NCBI GenBank assembly: GCA_963921195.1
Contig: OY992537.1
Coordinates: 201,958,581 to 202,022,580, forward strand
Source: Pegoplata infirma
Lineage: Eukaryota > Arthropoda > Insecta > Diptera > Anthomyiidae
DNA: 64,000 nt
Reading direction: 5' to 3'
The notes under the pieces are model-generated. The model worked only from the letters and a program-made list of their open reading frames with translations, ran no database searches and was not told where the DNA came from. Of this stretch, positions 33,081-45,019 are shown piece by piece; position 1 is the first letter of the stretch; every line of letters starts with the position of its first letter. The translations under genes were made by a program, and so were the position numbers.

Positions 33081-33642
33081 TAGGGATGAGATTTCCATGC
33101 AAATGCATGTTTTTTGTCGATGGTCTAAAAACGATATCGACCAATTATTTTTCCGAATCAAGAAATTTGCGTTAAAATGGCATCGATTTGTTATTGCATA
33201 TTTTTGCATATTTTGGTGAAAATTCATATTTTTGCATATTTTGGTTTTAAATGCATATTTCCAACTTTTAAGTGCCTATTTTTGCATATTTTGGCATATA
33301 TTAGCAAAAACACAAATTTTAATTTATTTTTTTCAAAAATTATTTTAAATTTTAAAAATTTATTTTGGAAATACGAAAAATTAATTTTTTTCTTAATTTT
33401 TTTTTATAGATTTTCTAAATTTCAAAAAAATCTTGTTTATATAAAGTTTTAAATGTTACTATTAAAATCCGGCGTTACTTTTTGCTTTTTGAGAAGTTTT
33501 TCCTCTGAAAACAAGATTTTTATTGCACACATTTTATTTTTTAGTGCATATTTTTAGGTTTTTTAGTGCATATTTTGAATTTTTTATCGCATATTTTAAG
33601 CGCATATTTTCGATTTTTTAGTGCATGAAAATCTCATCCCTA
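33081..33642. mobile_element. hAT-type non-autonomous element, intact ends, 8-bp TSD CTTATTAT
   Basis: CTTATTAT lies at 33073-33080 and 33643-33650. TIRs are TAGGGATGAGATTTCCATGC on the left and TAGGGATGAGATTTTCATGC on the right. Subterminal repeats of 'TTTTTGCATATTTTGG' and 'TTTTTAGTGCATATTTT' resemble transposase-binding clusters of hAT elements. No transposase. The sister copy is at 28006-28545. Confidence 0.9.
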
Positions 33643-34229
33643 CTTATTATATCATAGAATTAAAAATAATTTTTAATTTTTTTAATTAAATAATTTTTAT
33701 TCTGTTTAGGCCTATAATTTCTTTTTGTTAGCTTTATATTGTGCTTCTAAAATTTATTCTGTTTTTTTTTTTTTTTTTTAATTTTTGTAGCCCAAAGCAA
33801 TTTTTTTTTTCTTATTAAGAAATCTTGTTTTTTTTAATAGATTTTTTTTAACTTTTAATAATGTAATTAACAGGTAGATGTTGATGAATTGGTTGGCAAT
33901 TTTATTTTTGTTGTTAAGATTTCAAGTAATTTTGTAAACAAAAAAAAAAAACACAAATGAACTCCTCTAAAAATAATATGAAGGTTATTGTACTGACCAA
34001 ATTAAGAATTCATAAGAATTTTATTTAAAAAAAGCAAAATTTAATATGAAATATGATTTAAATCTTTAACCCTATGGCGTATTTTTTTTAAAATCTTTGT
34101 TTAAGAATTCTCTTAAGTCGATAGTAAACTTAAAAGATATTGATGAGATTTTTGGCGAAATATTTAATTTTTATTAAAAAATAAAAATTGTTTTTAATCG
34201 ACCTTTAAAAAATATTATATTTTGAGTTG
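33643..34229. other. No gene recognised
   Basis: A+T-rich sequence with poly-T runs; nothing assignable. Confidence 0.3.
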
Positions 34230-34890
34230 GTTTATTCTGGCTCGAGGTCATTATTTGCTTTACTAATTAAAACTATGATATTCTAATAGAATAATTTTCA
34301 AGAAAATTATTTTCTGTTTAAAATTTATTTGTGTTGGTAATTTTTGCAAGACTTAATCAACACGTCTTTCGGAATTTGTCAGATTCCATTATCAAGACTA
34401 TTTAGCAAATATAAAAACCCTATACTACAAGTAGCATAAAGATTTTAATGACAAATCGCTAATGATCAAACTAAAATATTAATACATATTCGACTCTACT
34501 CCCATTGGGAATAAGAAGGGAATTAAATTTGCTAAATAATCTTGACAATGGAATCTGACAAATTCCGAAACAAGTGTCGATGTAGTCTTGCAAAAATGAC
34601 CAACTCAAATAAATTTAATACAGCAAAATAGTTTTCTTGAAAGTTATTCTATGAGTATATCATAGTTTTAATTAGTAAAGAAAATAATGACCTCGAGCTA
34701 GAATAAACTTACTCAAAATATAATATTTTAAGGCCAAATGAAAACAATTTTTTATAAGGGTTCAAGTTGAAAAAATGCAGAAGAAAAATTGAATTTCTAA
34801 AAATTATAGACATTTCTGGTATTTCCCATACCGGTTTCAAACACCCCAGTTAGTGTCATCATCAGTAGGATTTTAAATGTCGGTTTGTCT
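34230..34890 (-). mobile_element. Penelope-like LTR-type fragments in inverted arrangement, copy 2
   Basis: 34230-34515 repeats the 'CTCGAGGTCATTATTTGCTT' and 'TTCGGAATTTGTCAGATTCC' block in + sense. 34516-34710 gives the same block in reverse, ending 'ATGACCTCGAGCTAGAATAA'. 34711-34890 is the reverse of 31137-31280, including the hammerhead-like core. Head-to-head LTR fragments are common in Penelope-like elements. Confidence 0.45.
34798..34865 (-). ncRNA. Hammerhead-ribozyme-like motif, copy 2 (inverted)
   Basis: On the minus strand: CTGATGA (34859-34865), stem II GACAC (34853-34857) with GTGTT (34840-34844), GAAAC (34834-34838), hairpin GGTAT/ATACC, then TGTC. Compared with copy 1, one stem II pair changed from G-C to C-G and one from G-C to G-U. 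The stem is preserved while the loop changed, which is the pattern expected for a selected RNA fold. Confidence 0.5.
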
Positions 34891-35040
34891 TGTTAATGAA
34901 AACTGTTTTTTATATACATATGTGAATATTTTTAGTTTCTACAGAATAAATTTTGACAGTTTCCAACACTACAATTCTATTTCTAGCAATCTCAACCTCA
35001 CTTCATACTTTCTTTCAACTTTTTTGTCTCTTACATTATT
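34891..35040. other. No gene recognised
   Basis: Unassigned sequence between the Penelope-like fragment and the next DINE. Confidence 0.3.
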
Positions 35041-35605
35041 ATACCCTCCAACTACAGTATGGGGGTATACTCACTTTGTCATTCCGTGTGTAACGCATCG
35101 AAATATCGGTCTAGGACCCCATAAAGTATATATATTATTGATCAGTGATCGATTCTAAGACATTCTAGCGATGTCCGTCTGTCCGTCCGTCCGTCCTCCT
35201 CCGTCCAACCTCTGAAAAACATCATATTTTTACATGATTTTTTGTGTTTTTTTTAACAAATCCAACATTTTTATGCTACAAGAAGTTCAAGGTCCTGCAT
35301 TTGGACCCACGGAATTAGAAAATATCTTTTTATGGTCCGCCCCCCCCCCCCTTTTTATGGGCGTGGAATAATTTTTTTTTTTATATAATGATAAATTTGT
35401 ATTTCTTTAGTGCAAAAAGCATAAGAATTATTTATTTTATTTATTCGAGAAGAATTCTGTCCCCCAATTACCACTACCGACGCCCCCCCCCCTCCCCCCC
35501 CAAAAAAAAAAGAAGACGCCCTTGCAATATTTTTTTTTATTTATTTGCATGTTGGAGGGTATAAAAGATTCGGCACATCCGAATTTAACACTCTTACTTG
35601 TTTTT
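35041..35605 (-). mobile_element. DINE-like family 1 element, complete, reverse orientation
   Basis: It opens 'TATACCCTCCAACTACAGTA', then 'GTCATTCCGTGTGTAACGCA', 'CCCCATAAAGTATATATAT', 'CTAGCGATGTCCGTCTGTCC', a poly-C tract at 35340, 'GTTGGAGGGTATAAAAGA', hairpin TTCGGCACATCCGAA and 'ACTCTTACTTGTTTTTT'. Mirror image of 287-815. Confidence 0.75.
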
Positions 35606-35620
35606 TAATAAAAATTCATC

Positions 35621-35935
35621 AGAATTTAAACAAAATTATGAAGTAGAGTCGAATATTTATTAATATTTTACTTTGATCATAAACGATTTGTCATTAAAAT
35701 TCCTTTGCTACTTGTAGTATAGGGTTTTTATATTTGCTAAATAATCTTGACAATGTAATCTGACAAATTCCGAAACATGTGTCGATTAAGTCTTGCAAAA
35801 ATTACCAACACAAATAAATTTATAACAGAAACATTATTTTCTTGAAAATTATTCTATGAGAATATGATGGTTTGTTTTTTTTTAAAGAAGATAATGACCT
35901 CGAGCTAGAATAAACCTATTAAAACAAATAAACAT
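35621..35935 (-). mobile_element. Penelope-like LTR-type fragment, copy 3
   Basis: It is the reverse complement of 34230-34515, ending 'AATGACCTCGAGCTAGAATA' and 'AACCTATT'. With 34230-34515 it forms an inverted pair around the DINE. Confidence 0.5.
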
Positions 35936-36059
35936 TCAAATTTTATATACCAGGAATGGAAACTCGGAATTTTGAAATTTTTTTCGGAGTAGACTTAATT
36001 TTTTTTACATTTTGTACATATCTGCAGATATTTTTGGATTTTTCCCCGCCGTCTTTCCC
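35936..36059. other. No gene recognised
   Basis: Short unassigned stretch. Confidence 0.3.
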
Positions 36060-36620
36060 CTGAACTAATAAGTCTCAGATTCTGAGACATTTTTTATATA
36101 CAAAAAAAATCTTAGATTCTGAGATAAAGAGAAAGTCTAAGATTCTGTTAAATTTTTCATATAGAAAAAGTCTCAGATTCTGAGACATTTTTCCTATAGA
36201 AAAAGTCTCAGATTCTGAGACATTTTTGCTATAGAAAAAGTCTCAGATTCTGAGACATTATTCCTATAGAAAAAGTCTCAGATTCTGAGACATTTTTCCT
36301 ATAGAAAAAGTCTCAGATTCTGAGACATTTTTCCTATAGAAAAAGTCTCAGATTCTGAGACATTTTTCCTATAGAAAAAGTCTCAGATTCTGAGACATTT
36401 TTCCTATAGAAAAAGTCTCAGATTCTGAGACATTTTTCCTATAGAAAAGGGTTCAGATTCTCAGACATTTTTCCTATAGAAAAGGGTTCAGATTATGAGA
36501 CATTTTTCCTATAGAAAAAGTCTCAGATTCTGAGACATTTTTCCTATAGAAAAAGTCTCGAGAGTCTGAAATATTTTACCTACAGAAAAAATCTCAGATT
36601 CTGAGACATTTTTAGTAAAA
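36060..36620. repeat. Palindromic minisatellite, fairly uniform 35-bp unit
   Basis: About fifteen copies of 'GTCTCAGATTCTGAGAC' plus 'ATTTTTCCTATAGAAAAA'. Units at 36148-36440 are almost identical, and the edges are worn. Each unit is a near palindrome. Confidence 0.9.
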
Positions 36621-37460
36621 AATTTAGAATTAAGAATTAAACAACAAGAAAATATTATCAAAATAAGTAAAAAGTGTAAGTTATAAGTTAATTGGTTCAT
36701 TCATCGAATAATTTAATTATTTTTGGAAACTTTGGCCCTTACCACAAGAAAACAAAAAGTCTATTTTTACAAAAGTTTTATTTTAAATTTCAAATTTTCA
36801 ATAAATTTTATGAAAGTCGATTTTACAAACAAAAACAATTTGTATGGAAATAAAATTAACAGCTGATAAATAAAAATGCTTTTATTTTGAGCTCGAGGCC
36901 AATATGAAATAATAAAATCATTTATAAATAAAAACATTTTTATTTATAAATAGAAAGGTCGAATAAAAATAACTTTAATTAATTAACAGCTGATTTTAAA
37001 TATATTTTATTTTTCTATGGTAAGGCTGTTTGTTGCTGTTTGTTGTTGGAATGTTGCTTTTTTCATTTGAAATGAATACCCTTATTTAAAAACCACCAAG
37101 GGGTTAACAACATTTTATTTAAGATGTAAATGAGTTGTTTAGATCGCAAAATTTAAGCTTTCTTAGAAGTTTTACTATTTTTATGTTTGCAATAACTAAG
37201 TTTATTAGTTAATTTAACCTTAGTTTATTCCTTTTTACAATAGCATTGCGAAGCAAAGATTTTGATGCTAAAGTGATGTTAATTGTTTTTTTTTTTTTGT
37301 AATCTAAAACCCATTTAGGTCAATCAGCACTTGTTTTAAAGGGGGGTTTAAACAAAAGAAGCAGTCTAAATGTAAAAAATAAAAACGCAATATTTTTTAA
37401 TTCTGTTTTTTTATTTGAAAGATTCATTGGTCAACTAGAATTGCCAGGGTTGCCACAAAA
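36621..37460. other. No gene recognised; one short palindrome
   Basis: About 36850-36980 carries 'GAGCTCGAGGCC' with partly mirrored A+T-rich flanks, like 59750-59870. The rest is A+T-rich and unassigned. Confidence 0.35.
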
Positions 37461-37477
37461 TTGTAGATTTTTTTAAA

Positions 37478-38400
37478 GGACAAAATCGGCTGCAGTTATA
37501 TAGCAAAAACTACTAAACTGATTTTGATGAGTTTTTTTTGTAGATTATTAAATTCTCTAAAATTCTCTCTTACCGTGGCCATTTTTTGAAATTTTGACCT
37601 AATTGTGTTTTTAATGAAAGAAGAAAAGAAAATTTTTAAACTTTTTAAGTTACATTAGCATAGTTTCAACAAAAATCTATATTTTTTTAAAAAATGACTA
37701 GAGAATTTAATAACTACAAATAAAAAAAAAACAAGTAGAAAAGTTAAATTCGACTTTGCCGAATCTGTGAATACCCTACACAATGCATTTTTTAAAGGAT
37801 AGTACATTTTTTAACGTGAAAAAATTAACAATTTTGATTAGAAATATTTTATTTTGAGTAAAAACTCTTTTTTTGTCATTTAAAAAAAAAAAAAAAAAAA
37901 ATTACTAATTTTTTTTTTGAGTGTAAAATTTTTTTCGAGTGTAATATTTTTTTTACTGTAAAAATATTTCTGAGTGAATGCACGTACGTATGTACACAAA
38001 ATATTCTCATTTTTGTAAAAAAATAAAAACAAAATTTTTTTTGTGTAAATTTTTTTTGAGTGTAAAATTTTTTTTGAGTGTAAAATTTTTTTTAAGTGTA
38101 AAATTTTTTTCGAGTGTTATTTTTAAGTTACCAATGCTTTTAAAACTAAACAAGTTTAAAAAGCATTGCTTTAAAATTAAACAAGTTTGAGAAGCATTGT
38201 TTAGTTAAAATCGATCGAGGATCATAAATATATATACTTTATGGGGTCCTAGACCAATATTTCGAGGTGTTACAAACGGAATGACAAACTTATATATACC
38301 CTCTATCACTAGAGTGGAGGGTATAAAAAACATCAAAATCTGTTCAGTAGTTTTTGCTGTACAACTGCAGCCGATTTTGTTCTTTAAAAAATAATTCAAC
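37478..38400. mobile_element. Inverted-repeat element split by a DINE
   Basis: 'AGGACAAAATCGGCTGCAGT' and 'GCAAAAACTACTAAACTGAT' at 37478-37530 are mirrored by 'AATCTGTTCAGTAGTTTTTG' and 'ACTGCAGCCGATTTTGT' at 38338-38390. The DINE-like element 37732-38327 occupies the middle. Ends and TSD not resolved. Confidence 0.55.
37732..38327 (+). mobile_element. DINE-like family 3 element
   Basis: The left end 'ACAAGTAGAAAAGTTAAATT' with hairpin ATTCGACTTTGCCGAAT is followed by 'GTGTAAAATTTTTTTTGA' tandem repeats (about 37910-38118), a remnant 'ATATATATACTTTATGGGG' block, and terminal 'CTAGAGTGGAGGGTATAAAA'. The (GGAC)n tract is missing. Confidence 0.6.
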
Positions 38401-38687
38401 GTTGAAAGTTTACCCGTTTTTAACAAAAATTTCAACTTTAACCTGCTGGGAAAAAATTTGGACGCCTCTGTTGTCCCTACCAAAGCAAACATAGATTCCT
38501 TAATATATTAGTTGCTTACAACATGAATGCATAATAATTCCCTCCTTTCATATAGGCGTGGCAGCAAACATAAACAATAAATCAGGTTTTTAGGAAATTG
38601 TTAACAAACAAATTGGGAATTGGGGGGTTTCTTTCATCAAATCTTAATATTTTGTTTTGTGTTAACATTTTTTATAGTAAGACCTAC
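38401..38687. other. No gene recognised
   Basis: Unassigned A+T-rich sequence. Confidence 0.3.
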
Positions 38688-39080
38688 ACACAAAAAATTA
38701 TTGGCTGAAAATTTTCAATTAAATCTGTTGATCAACAAAATTTAAATGAGTCAATCAATGTTTTGATTAAAATTTTTGTTATTTTCTTTAACTGTCGAAT
38801 TACAAATTTTGAACATACCAGATATTTTTTGGACTTTAATTTATTTCAATAGATTAATTCAAAAATATATAAAATAATCTGGTTTTACATTTTTTTATTG
38901 TTGGCAACATATTGGAAAGCTAAAAATATGAATTTTTTGATAATTTTGTCATAAGCTTACAATTCATTTGTTAAACCAATCATTATTTTAATTGACTATA
39001 AATAAAAAATTGATCAAATTTTTGATCAAAATTAAAAAAAAAATTGATTAAAGAAATTTTCAATCAGCTTTAAAATTTTA
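38688..39080. mobile_element. Probable CACACAAAA-ended element
   Basis: It starts CACACAAAAAATTATTGGCT after TA. The inner part has mirrored 'GAAAATTTTCAATTAAATC' and 'GATTAAAGAAATTTTCAATC' words plus many 'TTGATCAA' motifs. The right terminus is unclear. Probably another variant of the CACNCAAAA group. Confidence 0.45.
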
Positions 39081-39094
39081 AAGAAATGTAATTT

Positions 39095-40005
39095 TTCTAT
39101 TGGAGCTCACTTAGGAAGTGAACAAAGGGGGTAGGTATATTCAGCAATTTGCTCAGATTTTGGAGGGACAAGTTAATTTGGGTCGGTCTTACATTTGATC
39201 CTTTTAGAAGGCTCCATTAGAGAGGTAGGAGCTAATTTATTACAACGAGTATATTTAAAATTAAAAAAAATGTATGGGTACCGCCTTTAGGGTTGAAGAT
39301 AGTAGGTAAATATGTTATACACACAAAAAAACTTTGTCAAATTACTAGGAAAAGCCTCGTAATCCCATTTTACCAATATTTGACAGTTTTCCTTGTTTTT
39401 TAACAAATCAAAATTTACATTTTTTTGTAATTTTACAATTTTTTTAATTTTACAAATTTCCAAGATAAATTTACAAAAAAAATCTAGTAAATTCATAAAA
39501 ATTTCTTGTAATTTTAATTGCGTCAAAAAACTGTAAATTTACAATTGTATTGGTAAAAAGCTTGTAAAATTACAAAATGATTGGTAAAAAGCTTGTAAAA
39601 TTACTAGGAATTCTCGTAAAATAGGAGGTAGCAAAAAATCTAGTAAAATTACGAAACCTCTTTGTAAATTTTATTGTGTCAAAAAATTTGAAAATTTACA
39701 ATTTTATTGGTAAAAACCTTGGAAAATTACAAAATTTATTGGTAAAAATCTTGTAAAATTACTAGAAAATTTTGTCAAATAGGAGGTAACAAACAAAAAA
39801 AAGTTACAGGTTTTTCTTGTAATTTTACAAAATTTTTGTTTTTGAGTGTAAGAAAATGTTGGGGTTGAAAAAATGTTGGGAGGGGTGGGAGAAAATTAAA
39901 AAAAAAAAAATTTGTATGGGAGCCCCCTTAGGAAATAGAGATTAGGAGTAGAATTGTTCAGAATAAATTATGGGGTGTAAAAATTAATGGCCACTTTTAC
40001 TCCGA
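39095..40005. mobile_element. Decayed foldback-type copy with a nested insertion
   Basis: 'GGAGCTCACTTAGGAAGTGA', 'GGTCGGTCTTACATTTGATC', 'GGTTGAAGATAGTAGGTA' and, after the insert, 'AGAAAATGTTGGGGTTGAAA' and 'GTATGGGAGCCCCCTTAGGA' match the right-arm units of 46466-49817. The insert 39320-39848 splits one unit at its 'ATGTT' and 'TAAGAAAATG' junction. Confidence 0.65.
39320..39848. mobile_element. CACNCAAAA-family element, variant C, bounded copy, TSD TA
   Basis: It starts CACACAAAAAAACTTTGTCA and ends 'GTTTTTGAGTG'. TA lies at 39318-39319 and 39849-39850. Removing it plus one TA restores the foldback arm text 'TAAGAAAATGTTGGGG'. The inside has two units of about 130 bp ending in 'TCGTAAAATAGGAGGTAGCA'. 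Confidence 0.85.
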
Positions 40006-41732
40006 TGCATCGCAATGATAAGCCATTTGCCCCACAATTGCCTCGGACGTTGTGAGCATAACCGTTATGAGCATAACCATTTGAGATTAGTTTATTCTGG
40101 CTTCACATATTGTAAAACACGCTTAGAAAAAATGTTTAATTTACAAAAATATTTTACACAGTGTTTTTAACTCAGAAAAATTTTTACACTCAAATAAAAT
40201 AATTTACATTCAAAAAAGTTACACTCATAATATTTTTTTATAAACATTATTAAAAAAATATTTTTTTTTCAAAACAAAATTTTTAAGTCAAAATTTTTTT
40301 ATACATTTTTAACGTTTAAAGTTTTATAATAGTTTAAAAAGAAAATATTTTTAATTTTATTTCTTTTTATAATATTTAGAAATGAAAATACTCAAGCTCG
40401 GGGCCTTTTTTAAATACTTTTATTTAATATTTTTTTTATTTATTGCTGATACTCCGTCTTTCTTTGAATTTTAAGCACATTTTTTTTAAACAATAATAAT
40501 CATTTTTATGCTCAACGTCTAATTATGAACTGAACTCATTGTCAGTTGTTTTAAAAAATTTTGTTCGTAATTATTTTATTATTAAAGCCCATATTATGTC
40601 TGTTTAACAAAGACGAAATATCGGCAACAAATAAATAAAAATTAGTAGTATTAAATAAAAATAATTAAAAATGGCCTCGAGCTCGAATATTTTCATTTCT
40701 TAATATCATTAAAAAGTGTTTTTGCACTTAAATTCATTAGTGTTCAAAATGTTTTGGGTAATGTGAATGGTATTCATGAATTCGGCTCAGTCGAATAAAT
40801 TTTTTTTTATTTGTTTTAGAATGTTTTGAAATATTTTAGAGGGTATTCGTGGATTTGGTCAAGTCGAATTTAAGTTTTTTTTGTTTTTGCTAATTTTTTA
40901 AATTTTTTTGAGTTTGATACTAATGCGACACTTTTTTGTGGAGTGTAATAAAAAAAATATACAAAAAATCGTTATTTTGTTATGAATCTGTCCCATTATC
41001 AAATTAAAATTGCCCGCGTTTTACCTTAGTTTATTTACCTTAGTTTAAAGGTTATTTTACCTAAGTTCTGGCTTTGTTAATTTTAACAAACGACATATTC
41101 AGTACAATTTTTTATTTTGTTTGTCATTGAAATTTTTTTTTTTTTTTTGAAAATTATTTTCTTTTAACTTCTTTTCAAATATCATTGTTTTTATTGCGTG
41201 CAATATTTATTCGCTCAAAAAGACCTATACTTCACGCTTTAATGGGATACTTAAAATACAATAACTGAATACAAATAACTTTTGCACGTTTATTTTTTTA
41301 AAGTGATTTTTTCCTCCCGAACTTGTTGTTTTTTTTTTTTTTCTTTAAAAAAACCAACATAAAATATTGAATGCCTTCAAGCGAAATTGTTACATGTGCC
41401 AGAAATTAACCTTAATATTTGTTAAAATTCAATATAAAGTACAAAAATTTACCGCCCAAAGCAAATTATTTATTTACTTTTTGGCATTTTTTTGGTATTA
41501 TTTCTTTAAAATAATTACTGAAAAGTAGAACAACTAATTTTTAACAAAATAAAACAGATTTTCTAAAAAATGTATGTATGTATATTAGGTGTGAAAAATA
41601 TTTTTGAGATTGCGTTAATTAAATATTGAAATTTAATTAACAAAATTTTAATTCTAAGAACTTTCTTTAAGTTATTTTTTTTTACTTTTTTTTGATTTAC
41701 TTGAGATGGGAAGATTAAGTCTGAGTGTGTAA
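40006..41732. other. No gene recognised; repeat debris
   Basis: Holds 'TTTACACTCAAA' repeats (40170-40240), 'GCCTCGAGCTCG' at 40674, and two DINE-like end hairpins (40785-40805 and 40845-40875, TTCGGCTCAGTCGAA and 'TTTGGTCAAGTCGAA'). Otherwise A+T-rich. Confidence 0.35.
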
Positions 41733-41800
41733 GCAGGGCCGTCTTAAGGTCTGGCGGGGCCCTTGGGCACAGGAGAATTTGGGCCCCGCTGATAAATAAA
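41733..41800. mobile_element. Possible hAT-type terminal fragment (CAGGGCCGTCTTAAGG)
   Basis: 'AGGGCCGTCTTAAGG' followed by 'GGGGCCCTTGGGCAC' is a text I remember from ends of hAT-type repeats in many animals. It is the only clear G+C-rich island here. No partner end or TSD found. Confidence 0.35.
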
Positions 41801-41939
41801 AAGACGCATGTCAAGAAAACAATAATTTTTGGTTATGAACCTACTAAAAAAAATATTTTCAGTTGGGTTATTTTAGCTCGAGGTTATTTTTATTTACTTT
41901 TTAAGATCATGACATTCTTACTGAATAATTTTTAGGAAT

Positions 41940-43956
41940 TTGAGGCTTTTATCTACGAGAAAAGGTCTCAGAATCTGCTACTTTTCCTGTAGAATCTAAT
42001 GAAAAAGTTCTCAGAATCTGAGACTTTTTTAATGGGAAAAGTTTCTTAGAATATGAAAGTTTTCTATACGATAAATATCTTAGAGTTTGAGACGTTTTCT
42101 ACAGGAAAAAATGTCTCAGAATCTGAGACTTTTTCTGAAAAAAAGGGTCAACACCTGGGAGTTTTTCTATACGAAAAATGTCCCAGAATTTGAGAGTTTT
42201 TTTATACAAAAATGTCTCAAAAAAACTGAGGCTTTTTCTCTACAATAAATGTTTTTGGAATCTGAGACATTTTCTATACGCAAAGGACCTTTTTCACAAA
42301 AAAATGTCTCAGAATCTGAAACTTTTTCTAAACGAAAAATGTCTCAGAATCTCAGAGTTCTTTTATACGAAAAATGTCTCAGAATCTAAAAAATTTTCTA
42401 TACGAAAAATATCTCAGAATCTGAATATTTTTCTATACAAAAAATGTCTCAAAACCTGAGAATTTTTCTCTACAAAAAATGTCTCAGAATCCGATAATTT
42501 TTCTACACGAAAAATTTCTCAGAACCTAAGAATTTTCCTATAAAAAAAGCATGTCTAAAAATTTGAGAATTTTTCTATACAAAAAATGGTTCAGAATCTG
42601 AGAATTTTTGTCTACAAAAAATTTCTTAGAATCCGATAATTTTTCTATACTAAAAATATCTCAGAATCGGAGAATTTTTCTATACGAAAAATGTCTCAGA
42701 ATCTGAGAATTTTTCTATACGAAAATTGTCTAAGAATCAGAAAATTTTTCTATACGAAAAATGTCTCAAAAACTGAGGTGTTTTCTATACGATAAATGCC
42801 TCGAAACTTCTCAGAATCTGAGAATTTTTTTATACAAAACTGTCTTATAATCTAAATTCTATACTCAAAATGTTTCAGAATCTGAGAACTTTTCTATACG
42901 AAAAATGTCTCAGAATCTAAGAATTTTCCTACAAAAAAAGGTCTAAAAATTTTAGAATTTTTCTATACAAAAAATGTCTCAGAATCTGAGAATTTATGTC
43001 TACAAAAAATGTCTCAGAATCTGAAACTTTTCTATTCGAAAAATGTCTTAAAAAAAAATGAGACTTTTTCTCTACGAAAAATATTTCAGAATCTGAGACT
43101 TTTTCTATATGAAAAATGTCTCAAAGTCTGATACTTTTCCTACATGAACAAAAAATGTCTCAGAATCTGAGAATTTATGTCTACAAAAAATGTCTCAGAA
43201 TCTGAAACTTTTCTATTCGAAAAATGTCTTAGAAAATTATACTTTTTCTCTACGAAAAATATTTCAAAATCTGATAACTTATCTAAAATATCTTAGAATC
43301 TGAGACTTTTTTTATTCGAAAAATGTCTCAGGTTCAGAGAATTTTTCTATACGAAAAATGTCTAAAAATTTGAGAATTTTTCTGATACATTTTTCGTATA
43401 GAAAATTTTTTCAGATTCTGAGACATTTTTCGTATAGAAATATTCTCAGATTCTGAGACATTTTTCGTATAAAAATTTTTTCAGATTCTAACACATTTTT
43501 CGTATAGAAAAATTTCTCAGAATACAAAAAAATGTCTCAGAATCTGAAACTTTTTGTATTCGAAAAATGTCTTAAAACATGAGACTTTTTCTCTGCGAAA
43601 AATATTTCAGAATCTGAGACTTTTTCTATATGAAAAATGTCTCAAAGTCTGATACTTTTCCTACATGAAAACCTGTTTCATAATCTGATTTTTCTATTCA
43701 AAAATATCTCAGAATCTGAAACTTTTTCTATTCTAAAAATGTCTCAGAATCTGAATTTTTCGTATAGAAAAATTCTCAGATTCTGAGACACTTTTCGTGT
43801 AACAAAAATTTTAGATTCTGGCACATTTTTCGTATAGAAAAGTTCTTAGATTCTGAGACATTTTTCGTATAAAAAAATTATCAGATTCTGAGACATTTTT
43901 GTATAGAAAAGCTCTCAGGTTCTGACACATTTTTACAGAAAATTTATTAGATTCTG
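41940..43956. repeat. 2-kb degenerate palindromic minisatellite with strand switches
   Basis: More than fifty diverged units of about 35 bp. From about 41990 to 43385 they read mostly 'TTTTTCTATACGAAAAATGT' plus 'CTCAGAATCTGAG'. From about 43385 to 43510, and again from 43750, they read in the reverse sense, with TTTTTCGTATAGAAA before the palindrome. A block of about 200 bp is directly duplicated (near 42960-43150 and 43150-43270). Confidence 0.75.
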
Positions 43957-44799
43957 CACTCAAAAAAAAAATAAACTGTAATGTTAACAAAAAAAGCTTG
44001 TAAACCTACAAGAAAATTTGCTGATTTTGAACCCACAATTTTTTTGGTAAAGTTAGCAAAAATGTTTTGCCAAAAATTAGTTAACTGATTTTTTTTTTTA
44101 TTTCAACTTATTGTTAGTTCATACACATTTGAGGACCCCATTGGGTTCGGACCCGATAGGTCCAGACCCCGATGAGCCTAGACCTAGTTGGGTTCCTTAA
44201 AAATCGTCATAGTTTTTGATCCAAAATTTGTGTCCGTTTCACTCTACCTTGCTTAGTTTTTGAGATACATGATTTTATTGGACCACCGGGTTTTGAAAAT
44301 TACAAAACTCGATAACTTCAAAAATATTACTCGGAGAGCTTTGGATTATTTTGCGGTCTTGTTCTACGTGTTGAGAGCTACAAAAATGCTTTTGAACTTT
44401 TTGTTGTGTCGGCAATATATACCCAGATATGAGCATTTTAAAATTTTCGGGATGCTAACTTCTTTGGATCCAACCCGAGAACCAAAAATGGCCTCCATTT
44501 TGCTCTATCTGGCTTAGTTTCCGAGATAGCGCCGTTTTAAGTTTTCTGAAAATAAATAAAAAAATTACCATTTATTTTTGCTAATATAAGCAAAAAAGCT
44601 TGTAAAAATTTGGTCAACTCAATTTAAAATTTAGCAAAAAAAAATTAGTTCAAATTTTGTTTAAAATTGCTAATTCGCTAAATGAAGTTTACAAGATATT
44701 TTTGCTAACATGCTATTCTCAACAAAAAATTTGCTAAAAGTTAGCTAACCAGCATTAGCAAAAAAAATTAGTAAATCTACTAATGTATTATTTTGAGTC
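43957..44799. mobile_element. CACTCAAAA-family element, variant B, copy 2
   Basis: It starts CACTCAAAAAAAAAATAAAC and ends 'TATTATTTTGAGTCA'. It is homologous to 20038-21490 along its length, including 'GACCCCATTGGGTTCGGACC' and 'GGCCTCCATTTTGCTCTATC', but lacks the nested 20189-20779 segment. It sits in the palindromic minisatellite; the TSD is not clear. Confidence 0.75.
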
Positions 44800-45019
44800 A
44801 CATGTGAGACATTTTTTTTATCGAAAAAGTTTCATATTCTGAGATATGAGATAAGTTTCCAAAAATGCACAAATCGGCGATATTTTTGAACTTTGCCTTC
44901 AATTTTCTTAAAAACCTGATTTGATGGAAAAGTTTGGAGACCGATTTTTTACCTGCAGAACTATTGTAATCAAGTGTACAAAGTAGCGCCCAGTCGCACT
45001 TTCGATTTTTAGTGGTGTT
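44800..45019. other. Minisatellite edge and unassigned sequence
   Basis: 44800-44850 is a remnant of the GAGACATTTTT minisatellite. 'TTCTTAAAAACCTGATTTGA' resembles the fragment near 18415. The TSD of the next element closes it. Confidence 0.4.

Noticed and set aside
34877..35158. 93-codon frame overlapping the DINE end
   Set aside because: Half of it is DINE terminal sequence, so it is a chance frame.
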